Below, piece by piece: positions 10,960-21,472 of a stretch of 62,000 nt of DNA. The DNA is from Mesostigma viride (lineage: Eukaryota > Streptophyta > Mesostigmatophyceae > Mesostigmatales > Mesostigmataceae), in the NCBI GenBank assembly GCA_009746045.1, contig RPFO01000310.1, forward strand, positions 1,455,263 to 1,517,262, given 5' to 3'. The notes under the pieces are model-generated. The model had not been told where the DNA came from. It did not search any database and saw only the letters and a program-made list of their open reading frames with translations. The first letter of the stretch is position 1, and the number at the start of each line of letters is the position of its first letter. The position numbers and the translations under genes were made by a program.

Positions 10960-11914
10960 TCAGCCGCCTCCTGAGTTGCGTTGGCAGCGGATCCAGCAGG
11001 TGCGTTGCGTCCCTTGTTCTGGTTCCCTCGGTTGCCGCCCTTGCCCCCCTGTGCTGGTTGGGGTACCAGCGTGGGGCCTTCTCAGGATGCTCCTTCCAGC
11101 AGTCTTTGTCCTTGTGATTTGACAGGCCACAGTGACTGCATTTCTTGGTCCCCCCGTTCCCCTTGCTGTTGGTGTGGTAGGCCTGGCCAGTGCCAGCACT
11201 CTCCTTTTTCACCACAGCACGTCCCCCCTTGAGCAGATCCTCCGCCTCCATGAGTGCCCTCTTCACCACAGGTAGTGGGTCCTCCTCGTTGAACCGTACA
11301 GACACCAGCGCAGGGCGGTACTCGTCTGTCAGTGCTCCCAGTAGAATGGCAGCAAAATCACGGTCCTGGATGACTCCCCCTGCAGCCTGGTAGTCAGCAC
11401 GTAGAAGCTCCGCCCTCCTCACAAGCTGTTGCATGGTCTCGTTAGGAAGCTTCTGTAGGCGGTGCAGCTTGCTCCTCAGCTCAAACCTGTGACTCTTGGT
11501 TAGCCTGGTTTGCTCATAGTTCTCCATGAGACACTGCCATGCTTGGCTACCAGTTTTGTTGGCCACAGTGGCCATTAGGCGTGCAGCTTCACCTGTTAGA
11601 CAGGTGAGCAAAGCTGCCCACAGGGCCTTATCAGCCCTGTCATTCTCCTCAGTACCCAGCAGGACAGCATCCAAACTGAAAAGACTGACAACAGCCAAAA
11701 ACAAATTCTTCCACTCCTCCCACTTGCTGTAATCATCACCAGCTGCACCAACAAATTTCTTGCAGCTCTTGGCAACTGTTGAAACAAGAGAGGTGTAGTC
11801 AGGCTGTCTGGTAGCAGTTTGGGTGTCTTGATCCTCCATGGTTGATCTGGGTCTGGGTGTTGTCTCTGGGGTAGTCAGATGAATGTCTCTGCTCCTCAAA
11901 TGCAGGGTAGGCAT
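10960..11914 (-). CDS. Copia gag with CCHC zinc knuckle
   Basis: The frame opens at an ATG (11914-11912) almost at the primer-binding site; a second ATG at 11839 (MEDQDTQ) begins the more typical gag sequence. The UBN2-like capsid region runs through SKWEEWKNLFLAVV, LTCLTGEAARLMATV and LRADYQAAGGVIQD. The nucleocapsid knuckle is CSHCGLSNHKDKDC, a perfect Cx2Cx4Hx4C. The match to copia fails after PNQHRG at a run of six C on the plus strand (11044-11049). One more base there would join gag to pol in a single frame, as most copia elements have. Confidence 0.92.
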
Positions 11915-11918
11915 CAAA

Positions 11919-11930
11919 CCTCCGATACCA
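11919..11930 (-). promoter_or_regulatory. Copia primer-binding site (initiator tRNA-Met)
   Basis: TGGTATCGGAGG on the minus strand, three bases from the end of the 5' LTR, is the standard plant/algal copia primer site (TGGTATCAGAGC-type) with one substitution. Confidence 0.9.
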
Positions 11931-11933
11931 TGT

Positions 11934-12675
11934 TGAAAGAACTAATGGGTTTGCCTTCTACAATGCTTGTGATTGAAACCCAAATGTGCCTGTCCTTGCA
12001 GGTACAGGCTATGGAGGATGGAAGCAAAGAGACAGAGACTCAGTTTGAGGCAGAATGATAGTGAGGAGTACCTTTGGCAAGGCTCCTCAGTTGTTTTATT
12101 AACTCGAGGAAAAAACACAGGCAGAAAACTGGAATGACCTGATTGGCTGGCTAGGAATGTGCCTAGGAATATTCTCATGTAATACTCAGGCCACCAATCA
12201 GGTTAGGTCAGTGTACAGGCTACCAATCAGATCTAGACAAGAATAAATCTTATCTTGTAACTGCTGTACAGCCTTATCTTGTAACTGATGTACAGTCTTA
12301 ACTTGTAACTGCTGCACAGTAATCTAACTATTTAATAAAAGATCTCTCTATGTGTGATCTGATGATGATGAAGTAAATCTGGCGTGAACATATCAGCGCC
12401 ACATCTGACATGCACAGTGTACATGTCAATCAGTCAGCTGTCCTGTCATAGATTCTCATCTGACATGTCATAGGTCAGCTGACATAGACAGATTTGTCAG
12501 CTGCCTATAAGGATCCACTTGGCATAGGTACTAATCCCTGATTACTAAAACTGGCCACAACTTTCTCATTTGTAGGCCAAATCCAACGGGATAAAGAACA
12601 GTGGCTCCTGTACAAGAGCCTCTATCTATCTAGCCAGGTCAGGTGGGTACAAATACAAGGACCATGTCCTTGACA
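11934..12675 (-). repeat. Copia 5' LTR
   Basis: 742 bp starting TGAAAGAAC and ending TTGACA (plus-strand view). It carries the promoter and polyadenylation functions of the element by family analogy. Differences from the other LTR noticed by eye include T/C in CCTTCTAC, GGAAGC/GGAGC, CTCTATG/CTCTGTG and AAAGAAC/AAAAAC. Confidence 0.93.
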
Positions 12676-13110
12676 TATGGCATGGTGGTTGCCTGCATGC
12701 ATGTCTCGAGAGCTTTAGATAGATAGGATTTTACATCTCATATGATGATGCATGACATTGTATGTATGGCATGGTGGTGGCTGCCTGCATGTGTTATGTA
12801 TGGCATGGTGCATGACAGTGTATGGCATGCCGGTGGTTGCCTGCATGCATGTCTCTAGAACTGTAGATAGATAGGATTTTACATCTCATATGATGATGCA
12901 TGACGTTGTATGTATAGCATGGTCAGGTGGCTGCCTGCATGCATATGTGTTTATGGCATGGTGAATGACAGTGTATGGCATGGTGGTTGCCTGCTGCAAT
13001 GATGCATATCTCAAAAACTTTAGATAGATGGGATTTTACATCTCATATGATGATGCATGTTCATGGCATGGGTGGTGATGCTACCTGCATTTGTTTATTG
13101 CCATGTTGGT
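12676..13110. repeat. Minisatellite right of copia, ~140-160 bp units
   Basis: Three or more imperfect units, each containing GATAGATAGGATTTTACATC, CATATGATGATGCATG, TATGGCATGGTGGT and TGCCTGCATGCAT. The array continues the block at 6430-6558 and is interrupted by the copia element. It lies wholly inside the hAT element. Confidence 0.8.
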
Positions 13111-13500
13111 TTTGGCCTTTTGGGCTTCTGGGCGGAGGAACTGGACCTTCTTGCCGTATGACTTAGCAATTAATTAATGGTTGTCATAATTAAGGAATAA
13201 AGAATTAGGTCAATTAGCGTTAATAAATTAATGTCATGGCATGGCTGCATGCCTGCAAATGTGTTTAGTAGGGCACATGTGGTGCATGACATTGTACATA
13301 TGCATGGAATAAAGATGAGTTCAATTACAAATGGGTGAGTATATATCACACTTCATGCAACTATAGACAACCAAGTGAGTGTCAATAGGCGATGACCTCT
13401 ACGTGCATTGCATTGGTATTCATCAAGTTTGAGACATAAGCCAGAGTTTTTGAGAGGCACACCCATGGGATAAACACCTTAGAATATTTTATCCTATTTG
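13111..13500. other. AT-rich interior of the hAT element, no gene
   Basis: Low-complexity, AT-rich sequence with stops in all frames examined. Nothing recognisable until the AATACG-rich subterminal region at about 13540. Confidence 0.5.
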
Positions 13501-13625
13501 AAAATCCACTTTTTCAGTCAAAAAAACACTTTTTGAGCTTTTGGCGTATAATACGCGTATAATACGAAATACGCAATACGCCGAGGTTTTGCCGTATTGC
13601 CGTATTGCCGTATTGGCTCACACTG

Positions 13626-13633
13626 CATAGAGG
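13626..13633. repeat. hAT target-site duplication, right copy (CATAGAGG)
   Basis: Identical to 5486-5493. Removing the element and one copy restores the L1 ORF1 reading frame. Confidence 0.93.
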
Positions 13634-14071
13634 TCCCCGCCCCGCCAGTACACTTGGGGCTTCTCGGGGTTGGTCTTGTGGCGGATGTAGTCGGACCACT
13701 GATCGCGGCGTTGCTGCTGCTGCATGGGCTGGCGTCAGGTCGTCGCCAAGCGACCAGGAGGTGTCCACCAGCTTCTTGCGGCGAGAGAGGAACCGAACTC
13801 GGGCTGTGATGTCGCTGAAGGTGAGGACCACTGGAGGGGGCCCAGCCTTGGCCCGTATATGGGGCAGGCGGTAGGCGCCCTGCAGTATCGCACCTGGCAG
13901 CTGCATGCACGCCAAGAGCTGTTTCTTCAGCTCGTCGAGAAGAGAGTCTGGGGTCTCCTCCGGTGGCATGTCAAAGCGCCTGAGGATGACCCGGCAGTGG
14001 CGACGGTCGCGGTCAGCGGCCTCGCGGCGCGTGTCTTCCAGCTCCTGGAGCTTTTCAAATAGGCTAAGCAA
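13634..14071 (-). pseudogene. L1-type ORF1 protein, split by the hAT insertion
   Basis: The minus strand encodes an RNA-binding ORF1-type protein of LINE retrotransposons. Visible are RRFDMPPEETPDSLLDEL, VLTFSDITARVRFLSRRKKL and SWSLGDDLTPA, the RRM-like and C-terminal segments of transposase-22-type ORF1. A one-base slip near 13727 moves the match to a second frame (QQRRDQWSDYIRHKTNPEKP, then VYWRGGDLY), which continues beyond the hAT element at 5485-5442. There is no ATG, and upstream sequence from 14085 is a 31-bp repeat, so the N-terminal coiled coil is missing. The relic is older than the hAT insertion it hosts. Confidence 0.85.
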
Positions 14072-14084
14072 TAACCTCGATCTT

Positions 14085-14185
14085 CAGTGCTTTTTCAAGG
14101 ATAAGCATAATCCTCTTCATGGCTTTTTCAAGGATAAGCCGAATCCTCTTCATAGCTTTTTACAGGATAAGCTTAATCCTCAATT
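14085..14185. repeat. Three tandem 31-bp units
   Basis: GCTTTTTCAAGGATAAGC followed by (A/C)TAATCCTCTTCAT-type sequence occurs three times in succession, with small changes. It abuts the truncated 5' end of the ORF1 relic. Confidence 0.8.
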
Positions 14186-14270
14186 CCAAGTGCACGACCC
14201 TGCAAGCAGCTTGGGTATATCTCCGGCTCAGGCTGGCCGAACTGAACCCGCCAAGGGTTGTTCGCTCGTT

Positions 14271-15352
14271 AAAAACCAGCGTGATCGATGCAGGTCACGG
14301 ACATACTTGACCGCCGACCTCATGATCGACAGGCAACTCCGTAGCCAACCAGCTGTATAATAAAACCATGATGCTTTATTTGGAAAGCAACCAAAACATT
14401 CACATTTAATTTCAAATGACATCGACAAGAATACATACAAGTGTTGTCTAGTCTTATAATGTCGTACTTGTGCGTCACTGTCCGAATAAGGCTAAGCGGT
14501 TCTTGATAACCTAGCAGGCCTGAGGCCTCGGGTGACGCCACACTGCTCGATCCGCTTGGCTTACGACTGACAGTGTCCTTAAGCGCCCCCTATCCTGTCT
14601 ACCTATCCCGCTTACCCCAGCTATGGCTCACTGGCCAACGACGACCGGGTTCCTTCCCGAGTCTCGCCCACAATACACACATCATCTTGACGAAACCAAA
14701 CAGTTATTATCACTTCCGTCAACCAATCTCATGACAATTACTCATTGCAACCACTCTCGGGGGCTGCATGCTCCGGATTGTTCCACTATTAAACCCCTTG
14801 ACGACAACACCAAGTTGTGAGGGAGAGTAATGAGCGAACAACGACCACCATGGCCGCTGCAGTGCTCCTAAATACCTCCAAAAATCCCGGCATCCATGCG
14901 CTGTCGCTTTTGCCAGCAAGCGGCCTGACGTGCAGTTAGACTGCCAGCAAAATGCTGAGCAAGTCTCTTCGACAGCCACGTGCGAGCCAGCACACCGCAC
15001 ACTACGATCTGCGTATCTAGCTTTGTCAGATGGACTGAACATCACTTCCGTCTGGACAATACAAAAGATTCGTAACTGCCAGATGTTACGCACCAGAATA
15101 TTGCGCAAGCCTGGCACCAACTTAGGCTTTGCGCCCCAAAGTCTTGCGCCTGAACCTAAGTCAGGTCACCTATAAGACTGTCACTCTAGAGATTCAGGCC
15201 TTTCTGGCGCGGCGCTCTGGACACACCGGCCCAAAGGAACAAAGCCTGCGGCCTACTGAATCGGAACCAACCAAACGCGTCGGTAACGATTCCGATTACG
15301 GCAACCGCGTAGCTTCTTCAGTGCACGGATGTAAATGATCACGGACGTGACA
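14271..15352. repeat. 1.08-kb unidentified repeat, copy B
   Basis: Nearly identical to the core of 2441-3720 and in the same orientation; the match ends at GACGTGACAG in both. It lacks the ~100-bp direct repeats that flank copy A. Differences are point changes plus small indels. No known domain is encoded in either strand. Confidence 0.8.
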
Positions 15353-16165
15353 GGGAGCATGCTCCCCGACACCGCCGACGATGTCAGGACACCCGCATCG
15401 GCCTGGCCTAGGCCAGGCTAGCTCCGTTCGCTCAACACCGACCTACTGGCACGATCGAAGGGCCTGGGCGACTGGACTCAAGCGGCCGCAAGCGAGTGCA
15501 CTTCAAGGTCCTGGTCCTCACGATGCGCACCTATAGCGCCGAGGCATGGAGGCTCACAGACAAGCTGGCCACCCGGCTGCTGGAGCTGGGCACGGTTTAC
15601 AGGATGGCGGATGCCCGGCGACAGGGTTTTCCACACATAGGTCCGTCATTAGAGTCTTTGTGCCTTGCATTCCGGACGAGACTACTGAGTAAGGCAGCGT
15701 AGGATGATAGCATTTGCAGTGACATCTTGCTCGCACCAGTCAGGTAGACGTACACCGCGCTGGGGGTCTGGCCCGCCCCCAGCGGATTGGCAAGCCGGGG
15801 CGGCATATCCTGACCTGGCCTGGCCCCAAGGACAGTTTCCCAGAAGGGTTGGTAGACCTGCCATGAACTACACAGATCAGTTGCTGGCCGACTTAGTGGT
15901 CCCATGCCAGCCCCTGTGGGCAAGCCCCCTCCCCCCCCCGCCCCCATGAGGAAGCTAGCTAGGGGCGCTTTGCTGAGTAGAGTAGTAGCTAGGATATTAT
16001 AGACTAGTCTACTAGAGATAGCTTAGTTAGGTTTCGTGGCTTCGCCCACCCCCATCCATCAAGCAAGGGAATACTTGCTACATGATCTCCCAACGGAGTC
16101 ATGCATGTTATTTTTAATCAAGCATGTTAATTTCAAGTTAATTTCATGCATGTTAATTTTAATTG
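15353..16165 (+). pseudogene. LINE ORF2 C-terminal relic with 3' tail
   Basis: From about 15400 the plus strand reads RLAPFAQH..., then RKRVHFKVLVL followed by TYSAEAWRLTDKLATRLLE. This is the thumb/post-RT region of non-LTR elements, equivalent to LLYGAETW in other LINEs. There is a stop early in this frame. Further downstream comes non-coding sequence, then CTACATGATCTCCCAACGGAG-like sequence (about 16079-16099) and an AT-rich tail to about 16165, resembling the 3' ends at 2067-2125 and 33045-33100. Confidence 0.7.
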
Positions 16166-18169
16166 CTTCAATGGGACTCAATGAGAGGTGGCGCAAGCAC
16201 CATAACTAGGGTTACCGCTCTGCGGCTTTGTCCCCCACGGGCCCGCTTGTTGACGATCTCTTCAATCATTATTTTCAATGAATAACAAACTGATGCCAAC
16301 AAGGTGAGCCCTGCATGGTGGGCACTGGGCCCAATCAATACAGTACCATGCAGCTAGTCCGATGTACATATTGACACCTGTGAGTCATGATACCACAGAC
16401 GTTGTGCTGACGTGGTGCCGGCCGTGTGGCACATACTGCAGTATCAAAGAGACAACTGCAGTATATTTAGTAAGACAACTTTTCCTGTCTCACTATCTGT
16501 ACATGCGAATTTTGGACCCCGGCCAGATTCTCCAGTTCATTCAAATTCGAAAAATCTCGGGGCCTTACCTGCTTTGGACGTACCATTTGGCAGCTGGCTG
16601 GGCACTACAGCAGGAGCCGGCCCTAGCCTGCACCAGGGCTGCATCCATCTTGGCACGGAAATGCTAACATCGCCACGATTGACATCCCAAGCAGTGAGGG
16701 TCCAATGCCAGAACCCCCTAACTCATAACATAGAATGACATGCAAAGCTGGCCTGGGGCTACCCAGGGGATGATTATGACATGTACGTTTTAGGATGTGG
16801 GGGTTCCATCCCACCCACAGACGGGGGGGTATATACCCCTTTTGTTTGGGCATTACGCAAAAATGGACAAAAGACGCTACTTTAGGGGCATATCCCCTAG
16901 GACAGTGGGGGCACAACTACAAATGTTTCATTATATTTCCATATACTATCGTATATGGTAGGCAACAACAAGGCTGATAGCTATACATGCCTAGCCAAAT
17001 AATCTAAAGCATACGCCAGGTCTTGCAATTTGAGCAGCATATAAAAATGAAGCAGTTCAATCCAAAGACACCCTCAAAAGCCATATCCACAATGCCCAAC
17101 TAATTGGGCAGCAAACAGTCCATGGAAGAAGCACACTCATCTTAGATGCTGTGTGCCAGGGCTTTTCGCCATGGTTACCTTGCCTTATTAGCATAATTAT
17201 GGTAAGGCTCTCCCATAACTCCGTGGGAGAAGTTCCAACAAAACCATGGCAATCCCTACCTCAATGCAGCGGCAGCCATGCAGTATATCCTGCATAACAA
17301 CCAATATAACAATTCCAGCACAATGGGTTGCTGAGAATTCGCCTTCAACTTGTAGGCCTCTGGCCCGGCGAAGCCGCTGCCAAGGAACGCTGCGTCGAAT
17401 TGCTCCCACAAAATTGCGTTCTTTCAAGCGAATTCCCTCAAAGGAACCATGCAGCAAATGCCCGAAAACTTGCTGACATGGCATGACTCGCGGTTTGTCA
17501 CGTCCCACGGTCCCAGCCGTCCCACGTAAATGAAATCAATGAAGCTGCCACGAATATGGCGATACGCAGCACAGAATGGCAAGCGATCTGGCGGTAACTG
17601 CCCGGGAAAAAGGCAAATGTTCTACGTAAATAACCTTTGAAAGAAGAGAGCATTTATAGGGTGACGCTGAGCATACGATCGTACAATTACCGGAATTGTC
17701 TTTGGCCCAACGGCGCAAGAAAGGCCAACCATCCATGGATAATAAGACGCGCACGCATCTCGCAGCCTGGAGAGTGCTTTACCGATAGTGGCAGAAATCT
17801 TACCAAAACCCAGCAATTTTTTAAAGGCTTCATTAAAAACAATGTAAAAGCACCCGTGAAGCTAATTGAAGCCCATCAAACCTGACAATCGCCGCCGCTA
17901 GCGTGCATTCTGATTTATTCCCCGCGACGAAATTTTCATTTTGGACCCCCATGCCGATGGTCATCACAAGGTTGATCGACGATGCAAAACGTACAACTCT
18001 GAAGACGATGATATATAAGTTGACGCACTTTTTCTTCATTACGCTGTTTGACAAGTGTTGCCTGAAACCACACCGCTATGCCAGCCTCGCTAGGGGGCCG
18101 CGCAATGTGCACCACTTATGCACGGTTGAGTTGTTATTCCCGCGCCGGTGGTCGGACGGTACAGTACAG
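16166..18169. other. Intergenic, no gene or repeat recognised
   Basis: About 2 kb with only short open frames and no recognisable protein motif on either strand. The longest minus-strand frame (17508-17197) resembles nothing known to me. Confidence 0.45.
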
Positions 18170-18242
18170 TACACCCCCCCCCCACGTTTAAGATTCTCAG
18201 GTTTAAGATCATGAGCCCCTGGATTTTGAAATTTCAGGTTTA

Positions 18243-19965
18243 ACTCGTCGTCTGTCTCTGGTCCTCTACGGAGGACTGAGTTGAACTCAGTCCTCTCTCG
18301 AGGACCGAGTTTTTGGGTTTCGTAGAAAATTCGCCCCGGTCAGAATGTTTGACAAAAAAATTCTCTCAAAATTTATTCAAATACTACGTGAAAAGATCTT
18401 TCTTGGACATATTTTTGGGATTTTTTTGGATTTGGTATGAGCGGCTAAATGTACGGTCAAAGTACAGGTGGTAAGGGTACTTTTCCACGTGAAACGCGAG
18501 TTCCGGAAATGCACGACCTAGCCATGGCGGCTCGCGCCCATGCATGCAGTTTACGTTTGCGGACGAGTTAGCTGTCAAAACTCAGGAAATAGATTTAACA
18601 TGCTCTAAAGATGATAAAAATCAATTTTTAGCTCGCGGGGATGCGATTTACCCGGTGTCGGCACTGTTCTTGCTGGAAAAAACTGCGATAAGGCAGGTTG
18701 ACGGAATTGATGACTGCGCTTGCTTTCCGGCGCAATTTCAATGGCTGATAGGTTTCTTTCTACATTTTAACATGCATTGTATTAGAATAAATTGAGTGAC
18801 AGTATAGATTTGATGATTTCGACCATTCTGTCACGTCATGGTCTATGTGCCGCAAAGTGCCACTTTTGCGGGCACCGCCTGGGCCAAGGTAACGCCAGCC
18901 GTGCCAGGTAAAGCCGGATAATCGTTGCCTCTTCGTTTCTTGATGTTCGTACATGAGTTTAAGCTTGCGAGGCGTTGTCAGGTTCAAGTCTTGATGCTCT
19001 TTCTTGACCGTTGCCTGCCCCTCTCTAAAACCCCCTTTTCAGATGATGTTAGCAGGCATTTGCCTTAACCCAGTGTAGTTGTGCAGGGTTTTAGGAGCTG
19101 TGCAGGTTTCAACACCTTCATAGATGTTACTTATTCTTTTGCTACGTTCATACTGCATGATTGTGTGGCCACGGGCTGCGTCAAGGGTGCATTCAAGCTT
19201 TTACGGGTGAGTGAAAAGTCTTGGTGACAAACCACTGCCATCATGTGCCAGCAACTATGTTGGCCACATCATGGCAAGGAAAAACAGTTATAGCCATATC
19301 TATTGTTGTTAGAAACAGTGGAAATATGCTTAACCTACCCATTATATTGGTGGTTGACACTTATAACATAACCCTTTGTTGGTAGGTATCCAAGCCCATT
19401 CCCTACATGGATGCATAGGCTCTCACTGCATGATAAGGTATGATATACCTGAAGTATGATGATGCAAGTGTGTTGTCCTGTAATGCTTGAAGGGAAATGA
19501 GTTGATTGGGATGGTTGGTGGCCACGGTGATGTGTAGTATGACCGCACTTACATGCTAGCAAAGTTAGCAAAAGCCCCATTCCTCTCCTGAGGACTGAGA
19601 GTTTTTTAATTGTTTCAGGCAGTTGCAGTGGCCAAATCGAGCCCAGTTTTTTGCCACGTTTCAAGAACTATATTGTTTACATGCCTATATTTTTTCTTCA
19701 TGCACCAGGATTTGATTGAATTTTTCCCACTCGTTCTTATCCCGAAAAATGCAAATTCGCGAGGGGGTGCCCAACGTCCGTGTAATTTTCAGGTGTTCGG
19801 GTCAAGTTTTCACATATGCAGTATTTTTGCCAACAAAATGACATCTAGTACACCCCCGATCCACATCAAAACATTTGGGATGGACCCCCCACCTAGTCGC
19901 TACACGCGGTTGAAAATTGTCAACTCAGTCCTCCTGTGAGGACTGAGTTGGGACAGACGACGAGT
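18243..19965. mobile_element. Nested TA-flanked element 1 (1.7 kb)
   Basis: The ends ACTCGTCGTCTGTC and GACAGACGACGAGT are perfect inverted repeats, flanked by TA (18241-18242, 19966-19967). Excision with one TA restores CAGGTTTAAGATCGCAGGG, which matches the host element's own motif at about 22486. Further in, GGACTGAGTTG/CAACTCAGTCC palindromes occur at both ends. Internal frames are short and unrecognised. Confidence 0.85.
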
Positions 19966-20151
19966 TAAGATCGCAGGGCTGGTTTTGGGCAAAAAGATCT
20001 TAAAGTTGGTACAAAAAGCTGCCAAGTTCCGGCCAGTGCCCAGTGTACAGACCACGAGGAACGGTATTGATATTTTTTTATTTTTTATTGGCGGTTTTGC
20101 TATTAATTTCAAAAACTTCCACTCATGCAGGACTCATGCATCAATTGGCGG

Positions 20152-21414
20152 CAGTGGTTCGATTAAGGTTTTCGTTACTCGTGGCGCTAGGCCACTTGTG
20201 GCGTTTCGAACTATGAAAACTTCAGTTTACTCGGCCAATGTGTGGCTTTAAGCCAATTAAAATTGGGCTTGGCACGGCCACGTGTGGCGGGCTGGCTTTT
20301 TGGTGCGGCAAATGACCCTGCCGGCAGCGGGGTCAGCGCGGCGCGGCGCCGTACTGGCTGTACACAAGAGGATTTTTCCTACTTGGTAAATTAACAACAA
20401 CAATTTATTTTACAACATTAACAAGTCACCCGTCACCCGTCACCCGTCACCCGTCACCGGGTGCTCCCAACACCGGGTGTGATTTCCAAAACCCCGATTA
20501 CTAGTGTCGAAACACATTAGGCTGGGTTTATACGAACTTTTATTAAAAAGCTACGGGCACAAATTTACACGTGGACGGCTCGATCTAGCCAATTTTTCAT
20601 CTTGCGGTGCTCCTCGAGGCAAGCCATCAAGGCGGGGATCGATGCGGCCGTAGCAAGATCGGATCGCGTAACTCCAACGTAACTCCCATAACCGCCCGAG
20701 AATCTGGTGGTGGAACCGCTGTGTACGAACTGGGTACGGCGGTACCTAGTTCACGTTAAAATGGGTCCGATTTTTAATAAAACGGCGTGAAGGGGTGTGC
20801 ACCTCCGGAGGGGTCTGTTGAAAATTACCGACCAAGTCGGTAATAGCCCTAGTAGATACCATACCGACCTAGTAGATAAATAAACCTAGTCAATGCAGTA
20901 TGGCTGGCGAGTGTCTTATTAATAACTGAGGCGCCAGGCCGGCGGCCGCCAGCCAGCTGAAGCCTGAAAAGTGAAAATGCACACAAGCTGCAGTCTGCAC
21001 AGTGCACTATGGTCTCTGGCAGCGGGCCACTTGCCACTTGGCACTTGGCCGGGCTCTTGGCCGGGCTCTTGGCCATGCACTATGCAGTCAGTGTGGGCGG
21101 TTCCGCTTATGCGCTATGCAGTCAGTAAGTCAGTCAGTCATAGTAGTACTCATAGTAGTAGTCTAGTACTAGGGAGGCTTGTGGCGGAACGCCGGCCGGA
21201 AGACCGGCTGACACCGCCAATTGTGGCGTAACCTGTACTAGAGTGAACTTCAGGCACGGCCACCCTGTGGCGAAACGAAACTACAAAGTAGAACAGCACG
21301 GCCAAATTGTGGCTTCTTGGGAGCCCTGTCAAAGTGGGTGGCAACGCCACATTTTGCCAAAAAAAGTGCCACACCGCCACATTTGGCGGTGTATCGCCAC
21401 TAATCGAAACACTG
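20152..21414. mobile_element. Nested hAT-type non-autonomous element (1.26 kb)
   Basis: The ends CAGTGGTTCGATTA and (reverse complement) CAGTGTTTCGATTA are inverted repeats of hAT type, with perfect 8-bp flanking duplications ATTGGCGG at 20144-20151 and 21415-21422. Internal sequence includes a GTCACCC array, GGCGC-rich stretches and TGGCGG words near both ends, but no transposase. Confidence 0.9.
20425..20458. repeat. Heptamer array (GTCACCC)n, about 5 copies
   Basis: Four full units and a partial fifth of GTCACCC, inside the hAT-type element. Confidence 0.9.
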
Positions 21415-21472
21415 ATTGGCGGGCTCCGGCGGGGCGCGCCCCGCCGCGCCGCGCCGCGCCCCCTCAGGTTTA

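Larger units (their letters stand above)
6559..12675 (-). mobile_element. Ty1/copia LTR retrotransposon, 6.1 kb, nearly complete
   Basis: Two LTRs of about 742 bp (6559-7300 and 11934-12675) differ by eye at only a handful of positions. On the minus strand, a primer-binding site for initiator tRNA-Met lies beside the 5' LTR and a purine tract (AAGGGGGG) beside the 3' LTR. The order gag, protease, integrase, reverse transcriptase, RNase H defines Ty1/copia. Two one-base frameshifts, in the gag-pol linker (11044-11049) and before RNase H (about 7985), break the single ORF. High LTR identity implies recent insertion. No 5-bp target duplication is visible. Confidence 0.95.
5494..13625 (+). mobile_element. 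Non-autonomous hAT transposon, 8.1 kb, carrying a minisatellite and a copia element
   Basis: Left end CAGTGAACGCCAATACG and right end (reverse complement) CAGTGTGAGCCAATACG form an imperfect terminal inverted repeat of the hAT type, bounded by perfect 8-bp duplications. Both subterminal regions (about 5500-5650 and 13540-13615) are crowded with AATACG/CGTATT words, as expected for transposase-binding subterminal repeats. Inside are an N-terminal BED-finger ORF (5889-6197), a GCATGG-type minisatellite, a copia element (6559-12675) and about 500 bp of AT-rich filler. No hAT catalytic or dimerisation domain remains, so the copy could only have moved in trans. It sits in the 3' end of an L1-type ORF1. 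Confidence 0.9.

Noticed and set aside
8062-10974. Several plus-strand frames of 80-300 codons across the copia region
   Set aside because: They are antisense shadows of the copia polyprotein, which has catalytic motifs in the correct order on the minus strand.
17197-17508. Minus-strand 103-codon frame as a gene
   Set aside because: No recognisable motif, no splice context and similar open length by chance on the other strand.
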